6,441 nt of DNA from DASZMJ01 sp035551935 (GCA_035551935.1 DASZMJ010000688.1:1-6441), one strand, 5' to 3'; counted from the first letter of the stretch, positions 1 through 6,441 are shown. Notes: generated by a model not told the origin, from the sequence alone. Numbers and translations are program-made.

Positions 1-1
1 G

Positions 2-3000
2 ATGTCGTACGCGATGGCCGGCGTGGTGCTGCTGTTCTGCCTCTACGTCCTGATCACGCCGCGGAGTATCGGCGACTCGATCAAGCGGGCGTTCCTGGCC
101 GACGTGGCCCGGCCGACGAACACGAGGCTCGTCAACATCAAGCCGGGCGACGACCCCGACCTGTCGCGTGTCGTCGCCGGCCAGCCGGTGCCGTTCTCGG
201 TCGAGTACCAGGGGACGAGGCCGCAGCGGGTCGTGCTCCACTACAGCAACGACGGCGGCCAGTACTTCGCCACCGCCGAGCTCGCCCCGGGCAAGCTCTA
301 CGACCCGTGGATGACCACCGTCCGCGGCCTCCAGCAGAGCATTGATTATTATTTCACGGGTGGCGACGCCGAGACGAGGCGCTATCACCTCGAGGTCCTG
401 CCGGCGCCGATGGTGCTCGACCCGGTGATCGTCGACCTCGACTTCCCGGCGTACACCGGCATCGCCGACCGGCCAGGGGTCGTCGGCGGCAACATCGAGG
501 CGATCGAGGGGACGGTCGCGACGGTCCACGCCAAGACGAACCAGGCGGCCCGATCGGGCAAGATCGTCTTCAGCCCGGCGTCGAAGCTCGACCCGATCCC
601 GATGGACGTCACCTCGGCCGACGGCCGCGAGCTGACCGGCAGGTTCACGGTCACGAAGCGGACGTCGTACTCGATCCAGTTCACCACCCGCGACGACCAG
701 GCCAACCCCGACCCGCCGCTCTACGACATCATCGCCCAGCCCGACCGCGTGCCGACGGTCAAGTTCCTCCACCCCTCGCCGACGATCAAGCTGCCCGCCA
801 ACGGCAGCGTCCGGCTCGTGGCCGAGGCCGGCGACGACTTCGGGCTCAAGGACGTGATCCTCCACGTCCAGCAGGGCGACGAGGTGCTCCAGAAGGCGGT
901 CGACCTGCTGCCGAAGTCGAAGACTGCGGCCGCGCCGCGCAAGTATCGGACGAACCCGCCGCACGTCCTGGACCTCGCCCCGCTGAAGGTCAAGCCGGGC
1001 ACGACGGTCGAGTACTGGCTGACCGTCCGCGACACGAGGGACCCATTCCCCAACAAGGCCAAGACCGACAAGCAGGTCATCCAGGTCATCGATCCGTTGC
1101 CGCCGCAGAAGCTCAAGGAGCAGCAGTCGCAGGAGAACAAGGACCTGCCCCCGCCCGACAACACCAACGACCCCGAGAACAACCCGCCCCCCGACGAGCA
1201 GAACCCCGATCGGGACAAGGCCGACGACAAGCAACCGCCCCCCGCCCGGCCCGATCAGCGCGACCCCAAGGCCCAGGACCAACCCCCGCGCGAAGACAAC
1301 CGCGCCGGTCAGGACAAGAAGGACAACGCGCCCAAGGACCAGAAGAACCCCCAGCAACAGAAGCCGCAGGACGACGCCAACGACCCGAACGTCAAGAAGC
1401 TCGAGGACGCCATCAAGAGGCTCGAGCAGAAGCGCCGGCAACAGTCGCAGGGGCAGAAGGGGGGCGAGCAGGGCGACGGCCAGGGTGGCGCCGCGAAGAG
1501 CAACGACCCCAACGCCAAGCAGGACAACCCGAACCCCGACGGTGGCCAGGGCGACCCGACTCAGCAGCCGCAGCCGAGGAAGGGCGCCCCCGGCCAGGCC
1601 CCGCCGCCCTCCAACGCCCCGCGCCCCGACGACGGGAAGCCGCAACAACAAGGGCCTCGCGACCCCAACGCCAAGCCGAACGACGCCCAGCCCCAGCCCA
1701 ACCCCGTCGAGCGCGGCAACGCGCCGCCGAACCAGGACCCGCGCCAGAAGCCGGCCGACGGCCAGCCGAACCCCAAGGTCGGCGCCGACAATCAGCGCGC
1801 CCCCGGCCAGGGCGACCCCAAAACTCAGCCGCAAACCGAACAGGGAGACCGTCCCCGGCAGGCCGGCGATCACAATCCCGAGGACCCCAAGGCCGGCCCA
1901 CAGGCCAAGGACCAGGCCACGAAGGACAAGGGCACCTCGGGCGACCAGTCCAAGGCGAAGGACGGTGTGAAGGGCAAGGGCCCGGCCGACGCCCCCAAGC
2001 CGGCCGCGGGCCAGGACCCCGCCTCGAAGGGCGACGGCCAGGGCGCGAAGGACCAGGGCGCCAAGGGCAAGGACGGCGAGAAGACGAAGGACCAGGGCGC
2101 CAAGGGCGGGGCCGACGCGACCAAGAAGGACCAGCTCGGTGCCAAGGGCGAGGACGGCCCGAACAAGAAGGACCAGGGCCCCGGCGCCAAGGGCCAATCG
2201 GATCAGGCGAAGAACGATCAGGCCGGCGCCAAGGAGAAGGGTGACGGCGCGAAGGGCAAGGCCGACGGCACGAAGGAGAAGGCCGACGGCGCCAATGAGA
2301 AAGGCGAGGGCGCGTCGGGCAAGGCCGACGGCACCAAGAAGGACGGCGAGTCGTCGAAGCAAGGTCCGAAGGACGGCGCGCAGACCGCCAACGCCAAGGC
2401 CGACGGCTCTAAGGCCGACGCGACCACGACCCCGCAGCCCAAGGGCGCCGGCGATCGGTCGAAGGGCGACGACCAGGCCAAGGCCGACGGCCGGGCTCCC
2501 CGCAACGCCGCCGACCCGAAGCAGGATCAACCCGCTCGCGCCGACGGCAGCAAGTCCCCCCAGGACAAGGGCGCGGCCCAGCCGGGCAAGGACAAGACCG
2601 AGGCCCAGCCGCAGCCGGGCAAGGACGCCTCGAAGACGCCGGGTGAGACCAAGGCCGACGGCACCAAGGGCAAGGATCAGGACAAGGCCAAGGCCGACGC
2701 GGCCGGCAACCCGAAGGACAACGCCGCGCCGGACAAGGCCAAGGCCGACGGCCAGCCCCAGGCCAGGCCGGGCGAGAAGGACTCGGCCGCGACGAAGTCC
2801 GAGGGCGATCGCAAGCCCGGCGAGAAGGCCAACCCGGCGGCCGGCGACCGCCCGAACCCGAAGGCCGGCGCCGATGGCGAGAAGGCGAAGCCCAAGCCCG
2901 GCGACACCGAGGGCCAAAAGGCCGGCGCCGACGGCGAGAAGGCCGGCGAGCCGGCCAAGCCGAAGCGCGACGGCGAGCCGAAGGCCGGCGACCCCGCCGC

Positions 3001-4633
3001 CAAGCCCGGCGACCAGGCGAAGGCCCAGGATAAGAAGGACGGCGCCAGGGGCCCGGGCGAGTCGCAGGCCGCCAAGGATAAGGATACGGACAAGGATCGC
3101 GCCGACGCCGCGAAGGCCACGTCCCCCGACCAGGCCAATCCCCGCCCGAACCCGCGCGACCCCCGCGCCGCCGCTGCCGACGACCTGAACCCCAAGACGC
3201 CCCGCCAGGGCAACGACCCGAAGCGCAAGGTCAACTCCGACCGCAACGACAACGGCAATCCGCCGCAAACCCCGCGGCGCGACCCCGCGACCAACCCGAA
3301 TCCCGACCAGAAGGCCAACCCGAACCAGGCCCCCAATCCGAACAACCAGAATACGAATCCGAAGAATCCGAACACCAACCCGAACTCGGACCAGAATCCC
3401 AACGCAAAAGCCCAGCAGCAGAACGCCAACCAGCAGGCCGGTGCCCGGCGCAATCCGCAAACCGATGGGGATGCGAAGAAGCAGGACCAGGCGGGCGACG
3501 ACAACCCCTCGACGAAGGCCGGCGCGGACGGCGAAAAGCAGGGCACGAAGCCGGGCGGCGAGCCGAAGGGGGACCGCGAAGCGACGTCGCCCTCGGGCCG
3601 GCCGCCCCAGGGGGACGCGAAGCCCCAGGCGCGGCCCGACGGCCAGGCCACGCGGCCGGGCGAGCCGTCGAAGCCGGCGAAGACCGACCCCAACCTCAAG
3701 CCCCGCGCCGCCAAGGATGAGGACGACCTCAAGAACGCCAGGGACACCGGCCAGACGCTCGAAGGCAAGGCCGACCCGAAGTCGCCGACCGCCCGCGACC
3801 ACAAGCCCCCCGGGGCGCCGAACGGGAAGCCGGCCTCCGACGCCCACAAGCCGGGCCAGGGGGACGACGGCAAGGCCCAGACCAAGGGCGGCGAGAAGCA
3901 AGGGAAGGCCGGCGAGAAGCAAGCCGGGGCCGGGGGCAAGCCGGGCGAGCAGCCGGGCCAGGGGTCGTCGGGCCAGAAGGACAAGGACGGGGGCTCCGGC
4001 CAGCAAGCCAGGCAAGGGCAGGAGGGCCCGTCGGGCGGCCGGACCGGCTCGGGCCCGCGCACGGGGGGCGAGGGGATCGCGAAGAACACCCCCGGCCCGA
4101 ACGCCAGCGGCTCCGGCGGCGGCCGGACCGAGGCCCCGGTCGGCGACATCCCGAAGAAGGACGAGACGGCCGCCGAGAAGCCCCTCAAGCCCGCCGAGCC
4201 CCCCCGCAAGCCCGGCGCGTCGCCGGCGCCCAACGTCACGCCCCCCGCGCCGTTGACCCTCCGCAAGCTCCCCGACCTGCTCAAGGACGAGGACGCCGCC
4301 AAGGAGCTCCGCGAGCTGACCGGCATGTCGCGGGCGCAGCTCGACCAGTACGCCGAGAAGTTCAAGACCAACCCCGCCAAGGCCGCCCGCCCGGGCAAGG
4401 AGCTCGAGGTCAAGCCCGACGACGTCTCGAAGCCCTTCGACCCGAAGAAGCTCCAGGGCTCGGCCATCCGCTCGAACGCCACCACCCGCAACTCCCGGGG
4501 GCCCAATTCCGTCGCCCAGGACGCCGAGCGCGGCAACGCTCAGGGGGACCGCGCCCCCGTGCCGGCCAACCTCCGCGCCCGCTACGACGCCTACAAGAAG
4601 AGCCTCTCCCGCGCCCCGGCCAACCGCCGCTGA
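2..4633 (+). CDS. Large DUF4175-like envelope protein with a ~1050-residue low-complexity linker (5' partial)
   Basis: Exact function unknown. Visible residues 4-18 are a hydrophobic membrane segment (AMAGVVLLFCLYVLI), followed by basic residues R21, K28 and R29. Three beta-rich, Ig-like regions follow at about 42-132, 137-246 and 250-363. FPAYTG at 148-153 and GDDFGLKD at 277-284 resemble motifs I associate with DUF4175-type membrane proteins. Residues 365-1417 are low-complexity, and 1418-1543 form a normal-looking tail ending in a TGA stop at 4631. The ATG at position 2 is probably internal: it lies on the window edge, no upstream sequence is visible, and relatives as I recall them carry more N-terminal membrane sequence. 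Cys13 is the only cysteine I see. In planctomycetes such proteins often sit near MoxR, DUF58 and VWA-domain genes; that context would lie upstream and cannot be seen. Placement of the beta domains outside the cytoplasm is inference. The reading frame is secure, the family call moderate. It could instead be an unrelated Ig-like surface protein. Confidence 0.8.
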   Translation: MSYAMAGVVLLFCLYVLITPRSIGDSIKRAFLADVARPTNTRLVNIKPGDDPDLSRVVAGQPVPFSVEYQGTRPQRVVLHYSNDGGQYFATAELAPGKLYDPWMTTVRGLQQSIDYYFTGGDAETRRYHLEVLPAPMVLDPVIVDLDFPAYTGIADRPGVVGGNIEAIEGTVATVHAKTNQAARSGKIVFSPASKLDPIPMDVTSADGRELTGRFTVTKRTSYSIQFTTRDDQANPDPPLYDIIAQPDRVPTVKFLHPSPTIKLPANGSVRLVAEAGDDFGLKDVILHVQQGDEVLQKAVDLLPKSKTAAAPRKYRTNPPHVLDLAPLKVKPGTTVEYWLTVRDTRDPFPNKAKTDKQVIQVIDPLPPQKLKEQQSQENKDLPPPDNTNDPENNPPPDEQNPDRDKADDKQPPPARPDQRDPKAQDQPPREDNRAGQDKKDNAPKDQKNPQQQKPQDDANDPNVKKLEDAIKRLEQKRRQQSQGQKGGEQGDGQGGAAKSNDPNAKQDNPNPDGGQGDPTQQPQPRKGAPGQAPPPSNAPRPDDGKPQQQGPRDPNAKPNDAQPQPNPVERGNAPPNQDPRQKPADGQPNPKVGADNQRAPGQGDPKTQPQTEQGDRPRQAGDHNPEDPKAGPQAKDQATKDKGTSGDQSKAKDGVKGKGPADAPKPAAGQDPASKGDGQGAKDQGAKGKDGEKTKDQGAKGGADATKKDQLGAKGEDGPNKKDQGPGAKGQSDQAKNDQAGAKEKGDGAKGKADGTKEKADGANEKGEGASGKADGTKKDGESSKQGPKDGAQTANAKADGSKADATTTPQPKGAGDRSKGDDQAKADGRAPRNAADPKQDQPARADGSKSPQDKGAAQPGKDKTEAQPQPGKDASKTPGETKADGTKGKDQDKAKADAAGNPKDNAAPDKAKADGQPQARPGEKDSAATKSEGDRKPGEKANPAAGDRPNPKAGADGEKAKPKPGDTEGQKAGADGEKAGEPAKPKRDGEPKAGDPAAKPGDQAKAQDKKDGARGPGESQAAKDKDTDKDRADAAKATSPDQANPRPNPRDPRAAAADDLNPKTPRQGNDPKRKVNSDRNDNGNPPQTPRRDPATNPNPDQKANPNQAPNPNNQNTNPKNPNTNPNSDQNPNAKAQQQNANQQAGARRNPQTDGDAKKQDQAGDDNPSTKAGADGEKQGTKPGGEPKGDREATSPSGRPPQGDAKPQARPDGQATRPGEPSKPAKTDPNLKPRAAKDEDDLKNARDTGQTLEGKADPKSPTARDHKPPGAPNGKPASDAHKPGQGDDGKAQTKGGEKQGKAGEKQAGAGGKPGEQPGQGSSGQKDKDGGSGQQARQGQEGPSGGRTGSGPRTGGEGIAKNTPGPNASGSGGGRTEAPVGDIPKKDETAAEKPLKPAEPPRKPGASPAPNVTPPAPLTLRKLPDLLKDEDAAKELRELTGMSRAQLDQYAEKFKTNPAKAARPGKELEVKPDDVSKPFDPKKLQGSAIRSNATTRNSRGPNSVAQDAERGNAQGDRAPVPANLRARYDAYKKSLSRAPANRR
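1382..1444 (+). other. Short helical or coiled-coil island within the linker
   Basis: Residues 461-481 begin DPNVKKLEDAIKRLEQKRRQ. V463, L466, I470 and L473 have the 3-4 spacing of an amphipathic helix, and the flanking residues are Lys, Glu, Arg and Gln. No Pro or Gly occurs from V463 to Q480, in contrast to the sequence on both sides. This is the only stretch of the linker that looks able to form a stable helix. It could mediate weak self-association or be a remnant of a longer helical region. The pattern is directly visible; the function is inference. Confidence 0.55.
2222..2347 (+). repeat. Six tandem degenerate 21-base (heptad) repeats
   Basis: Residues 741-782 split into six 7-residue units: AGAKEKG, DGAKGKA, DGTKEKA, DGANEKG, EGASGKA and DGTKKDG. 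The consensus is Asp/Glu-Gly-Ala/Thr-Lys-x-Lys-Ala/Gly. Units start at 2222, 2243, 2264, 2285, 2306 and 2327, so the register is exact with no indels. Glycine at position 2 is invariant. The heptad has no hydrophobic a/d pattern, so it is not a coiled coil. It suggests growth of the linker by short in-frame duplication. Confidence 0.7.
2258..2752 (+). repeat. Dispersed 12-base repeat aaggccgacggc (Lys-Ala-Asp-Gly), seven identical copies
   Basis: Exact copies begin at 2258, 2279, 2321, 2396, 2480, 2651 and 2741, all in the same frame and all encoding KADG. Near copies that break at the last codon occur at 2411 and 2691. AAG, GCC, GAC and GGC are the preferred codons of this gene, so identity at DNA level may partly reflect codon bias. 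The first three copies lie within the heptad array; the others are spaced irregularly. Confidence 0.7.
2861..2944 (+). repeat. KAGADGEKA repeat pair (third, shorter copy at 3515)
   Basis: KAGADGEKA is encoded at 2861-2887 (residues 954-962) and again at 2918-2944 (973-981), a 57-base period. KAGADGEK recurs at 3515-3538 (residues 1172-1179). The copies differ only at synonymous sites (for example gat/gac, gcc/gcg, gag/gaa) over the shared eight codons. This suggests older duplications with the protein motif retained, or strong compositional convergence. Confidence 0.6.
3290..3436 (+). other. Asn/Pro/Gln-rich block within the linker
   Basis: Residues 1097-1145 (49 residues) contain 17 Asn, 9 Gln and 9 Pro, with many NP or PN steps and only three Lys and two Asp. 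This breaks sharply with the Lys/Ala/Asp/Gly-rich sequence upstream. Six of the 17 Asn codons are AAT, whereas AAC dominates elsewhere, so codon choice is also looser here. The composition resembles Asn/Gln-rich low-complexity domains, but the regular prolines argue against amyloid formation. Confidence 0.65.
4253..4630 (+). other. C-terminal folded tail of the first CDS
   Basis: Residues 1418-1543 regain hydrophobic and aromatic residues. LRKLPDLLKDEDAAKELRE (1420-1438) and the segment after TGMSRAQLDQYAEKF (1440-1454) look like two short helices. GKELEVKPDD follows at 1465-1474, and PVPANLRARYDAYKKSLSR at 1519-1537 is a basic helical end. I recall similar endings (a short arginine-rich 'AYK-SLSR' tail after a helix pair) on planctomycete proteins with the same N-terminal type, but cannot verify this here. 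If so, the tail is a conserved module held at the far end of a very long linker. Confidence 0.55.
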
Positions 4634-4663
4634 GGGGACCCCGCCCGGTCGGCGCGTTCTTCG

Positions 4664-4733
4664 TAGGGGAGGGCTTGCCCTGCCTCTCCCACCGGGTTAT
4701 GAGGTCCGGAGAGGTAGGGCAAGCCCTGCCCTA
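4664..4733. repeat. Long imperfect inverted repeat (hairpin) between the two genes; possible dispersed palindromic element or terminator
   Basis: The left arm 4664-4689 and right arm 4708-4733 are 26 bases each and pair along their full length, giving 24 Watson-Crick pairs, one G-U (4682/4715) and one G-G mismatch (4669/4728). The loop, 4690-4707, is 18 bases. Each arm also contains its own small palindrome, agggcttgccct on the left and agggcaagccct on the right. No T-tract follows the right arm, which continues gggggaatc, so it does not fit a classical intrinsic terminator. The rest of the 156-base gap (4634-4663 and 4734-4789) shows no convincing promoter or other site. Confidence 0.8.
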
Positions 4734-4789
4734 GGGGGAATCGCCCTTCCGGACCACGCAGGACGCGTGACGTTGCGAGACGACACGAC

Positions 4790-6441
4790 ATGACGACGGC
4801 CGACGACGCCCCGACCCCGATCGACGCGCCGCGGCGCCACCTCGTCGCGTTCGACCCGAGGGACCTGCCGCACCACTTCGCCGACGTCCTCGTCATCGGC
4901 GGCGGGTTGGCGGGCCTGCGGGCGGCACTGGGGGTCCCCGAGCCGCTCCGTGTCCTGGTCGTCACCAAGGACGAGGTCCGCGAGAGCAACAGCGCGTACG
5001 CGCAAGGCGGGATCGCCGGCGTCCTCGACCCGGAGGACCACTTCGAGGACCACATCGCCGACACGATGGCCGCCGGCAAGGGGCTCTGCGACCCCGCGGT
5101 CGTCGAGCTTGTCGTCCGCGAGGCCCCCGAGCGCATCCACGAGCTGATCGCCTGGGGGACGGTCTTCGACGAGGACGGCGGCGCCATCGCCCTGGGCCGC
5201 GAAGGCGGGCACTCGCACGCCCGGATCGTCCACGCGCTGGGCGACGCGACCGGCCGCGAGGTCATGCGCGCCGTCATCGGCCAGGCCCGGGCGCGGCCGA
5301 ACGTCCGGATCTGGCAGAACAGCTTCACCATCGACCTCCTGACCGAGTCGGGCCGCTGCCGCGGCGCGATCGTCTGGGACAAGCGACGGGGGCCGTCGCT
5401 GGTCTGGGCCCGCGCCACCGTGCTCGCCACCGGCGGCGCCGGGCAACTCTACCGCGAGTCGACCAACCCGGCGATCGCCACCGCCGACGGCCACGCGCTG
5501 GCATACCGCGCCGGCGCGGAGATGCGCGACATGGAGTTCATGCAGTTCCACCCGACGGTCTTGTACCTCGCCGGCTCGGCGCGGCACCTCTTGACCGAGG
5601 CCCTCCGCGGCGAGGGGGCGTACCTCCGCGACCGCGACGGCACGCGGTTCATGCCCGAGGCCCACCCCCTCGCGGAGCTCGCCCCGCGCGACGACGTCTC
5701 CCGTGCCATCAGCGCCCGGATGGAAAAGACGCGGCACCCCTGCGTCTACCTCGACCTCTCCCACCTCGACGCCGCCAACGTCCGCGCCCGCTTCCCCGGC
5801 ATCGACGCCCTCTGCCGCGGCTTCGGCCTCGACATCACCCGCGACCCGATCCCCGTCCGCCCCGGCGCCCATTACATGATCGGCGGCGCGACCGTCGATC
5901 GGTCCGGCCGCACCACGTTGCCCGGCCTCTGGGCCGCGGGCGAGGTGACCAGCTCCGGCCTCCACGGCGCCAACCGCCTGGCGTCGAACTCCTTGCTCGA
6001 AGGGCTCGTCTTCGGCGCCCGCGCCGCCGACGACATCGTCGAGACCCTCGGCCGTCGCGACGGCGGCCCGGTCCGGCTCGAGGTGCCGCCGATCGTCGGT
6101 CGGGTGCCGGCGGGGCCGACGAAGCGGCCGGAGCTCGACCTGGCCGACATCCGCGAGTCGTTGCGGTCGCTCCTGTGGCGCCGGGTCGGCATCGCCCGCG
6201 ACGCCGAGGGGCTCGCCGAGGCCGCCGACCTCGTCGACCGCTGGTCTTCCTACGCGCTGGGCCGCAGCTTCGACGACCCCGAGGGCTGGACCCTCCAGAA
6301 CATGCTCACCGTCGCCCGCCTGACGATCGCCGCCGCCTCGGCCCGCGAGGAGACGCGCGGCGTCCACACCCGCGCCGATTTCCCCGCCACCGAGCCGACC
6401 TGGGCCCGGCACATCCCGCTCGTCCGCCCGCCACTGGAAGG
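4790..6441 (+). CDS. nadB: L-aspartate oxidase NadB (3' end just outside the window)
   Basis: This FAD enzyme oxidises L-aspartate to iminoaspartate, which NadA condenses with dihydroxyacetone phosphate to quinolinate in de novo NAD synthesis in the cytoplasm. Seen in order: dinucleotide fold VLVIGGGLAG (33-42), NSAYAQGGIAG (67-77), REGGHSHARIVHA (137-149), ATGGAGQLY (213-221), EFMQFHPT (249-256), TEALRGEGAYL (269-279), LAPRDDVSRAI (298-307), AHYMIGG (360-366) and GANRLASNSLLEG (393-405). By alignment with the E. coli enzyme from memory, E138, H254, T269, E270, R300, H361 and R396 match its active-site residues. The succinate dehydrogenase covalent-flavin His is replaced in ESNSAYAQGG, supporting NadB over SdhA or FrdA. 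The C-terminal helical domain spans about 448-525. The 550 visible residues compare with about 540 in E. coli, so few codons are missing. The ATG at 4790 has only a weak purine run upstream (gcgaga, 4775-4780), and no in-frame ATG or GTG precedes it in the gap. The 30-residue lead before the fold is longer than in E. coli. Confidence 0.95.
   Translation, partial: MTTADDAPTPIDAPRRHLVAFDPRDLPHHFADVLVIGGGLAGLRAALGVPEPLRVLVVTKDEVRESNSAYAQGGIAGVLDPEDHFEDHIADTMAAGKGLCDPAVVELVVREAPERIHELIAWGTVFDEDGGAIALGREGGHSHARIVHALGDATGREVMRAVIGQARARPNVRIWQNSFTIDLLTESGRCRGAIVWDKRRGPSLVWARATVLATGGAGQLYRESTNPAIATADGHALAYRAGAEMRDMEFMQFHPTVLYLAGSARHLLTEALRGEGAYLRDRDGTRFMPEAHPLAELAPRDDVSRAISARMEKTRHPCVYLDLSHLDAANVRARFPGIDALCRGFGLDITRDPIPVRPGAHYMIGGATVDRSGRTTLPGLWAAGEVTSSGLHGANRLASNSLLEGLVFGARAADDIVETLGRRDGGPVRLEVPPIVGRVPAGPTKRPELDLADIRESLRSLLWRRVGIARDAEGLAEAADLVDRWSSYALGRSFDDPEGWTLQNMLTVARLTIAAASAREETRGVHTRADFPATEPTWARHIPLVRPPLE

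Larger units (their letters stand above)
1094..4252 (+). other. Low-complexity, probably disordered linker inside the first CDS (residues 365-1417)
   Basis: Reading through all of these roughly 1053 residues I find no Phe, Tyr, Trp, Cys or Met, and only isolated Ile, Leu and Val. Lys and Arg are interleaved with Asp and Glu, so charge is mixed rather than one-sided. Composition changes in blocks: Pro/Asp/Gln/Asn-rich (365-460), a short helix (461-481), Gly/Gln/Pro/Asn-rich (482-636), Lys/Ala/Asp/Gly-rich (about 637-1040), Asn/Pro-rich (about 1040-1145), Lys/Gly/Pro-rich (about 1146-1300), Gly/Gln/Ser-rich (about 1300-1375), then Pro/Ala/Lys-rich. The frame stays open throughout and codon choice stays G/C-ending, so this is maintained coding sequence rather than a decayed region. 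Intrinsic disorder is inferred from composition. A spacer or wall-spanning role is possible but unproven. Confidence 0.85.

Noticed and set aside
341..361. AT-rich codon cluster (attgattattatttc) in a GC-rich gene
   Set aside because: It covers only about seven codons in a normal beta-strand with aromatic residues; too short to indicate transfer or a regulatory site.
1309..1527. Cys/Phe/Ser-rich - strand frame of 72 codons resembling a small membrane or metal-binding protein
   Set aside because: The cysteines and phenylalanines are antisense of Gln/Lys/Ala-coding repeats in the linker; no promoter, no ribosome site and no spacing pattern of metal-binding cysteines.
1920..3130. Collagen-like Gly-X-Y repeat
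   Set aside because: Glycines are frequent but not at a strict three-residue period; the clearest local period is seven.
2139..3188. Arg/Pro/Thr-rich + strand frame of 349 codons overlapping the linker, with a similar one at 3441-4256
   Set aside because: These are frameshifted readings of the repetitive Lys/Ala/Asp/Gly codons. The composition is explained by the shift, and no start context or domain supports them.
2677..4536. Open reading frame of 619 codons on the - strand opposite the linker
   Set aside because: It mirrors the low-complexity + strand: its Pro/Ser/Phe/Gly-rich composition is the antisense of Lys/Asp/Gly/Ala codons. High GC removes stops. No recognisable domain and no independent start signal.
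4664..4733. Classical intrinsic terminator
   Set aside because: The stem is far longer than usual and no T-run follows the right arm; kept as a palindromic repeat with termination only as a possibility.
4734..4789. Promoter for nadB
   Set aside because: ttgcga at 4773 resembles a -35 box but lies only 11 bases before the ATG, and no -10 element is present.
4697..6412. Open reading frame of 571 codons on the - strand opposite nadB
   Set aside because: nadB on the + strand has unmistakable family motifs throughout. The antisense frame is Gly/Ala/Val/Asp/Arg-rich filler typical of GC-rich shadows.

Overview
The window is strongly GC-rich, with G or C at nearly all third codon positions. It holds two genes on the + strand and one short intergenic gap. 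The first gene encodes an envelope-type protein: a membrane segment, beta-sandwich domains and a conserved-looking C-terminal tail. Its style matches large proteins I know from Planctomycetota, and the base composition and Pro/Asp/Lys-rich linkers suggest the Isosphaeraceae. That placement is inference, because no rRNA or other marker gene is present.

Layout. Positions 2-4633 encode one very long protein, 1543 residues visible and almost certainly cut at its 5' end by the window edge. Residues 1-364 are folded: a hydrophobic segment followed by three beta-rich domains with DUF4175-like motifs (FPAYTG, GDDFGLKD). Residues 365-1417 form a roughly 1050-residue low-complexity stretch of Lys, Asp, Gly, Ala, Pro, Asn and Gln with no Phe, Tyr, Trp, Cys or Met. 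Residues 1418-1543 return to normal sequence. Inside the linker are a short helical island, a run of six degenerate heptads, seven identical copies of a 12-base KADG unit, repeats of KAGADGEK and an Asn/Pro/Gln-rich block.

Positions 4634-4789 are intergenic (156 bases). They carry a long imperfect inverted repeat (26-base arms, 18-base loop) with no T-tract, which looks more like a dispersed palindromic element than a classical terminator. From 4790 to the right edge runs nadB, L-aspartate oxidase, with all the flavin and active-site motifs. Its 550 visible residues are close to full length, and only the last few codons lie outside the window.

The two genes share a strand but no obvious function. 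The first is probably structural or envelope-associated; the second makes iminoaspartate for NAD synthesis. The hairpin between them argues against tight co-transcription. I see no CRISPR array, tRNA, rRNA, transposase or defence gene. The part most worth a second look is the giant linker protein together with the intergenic palindrome. I do not see a convincing new multi-gene system.
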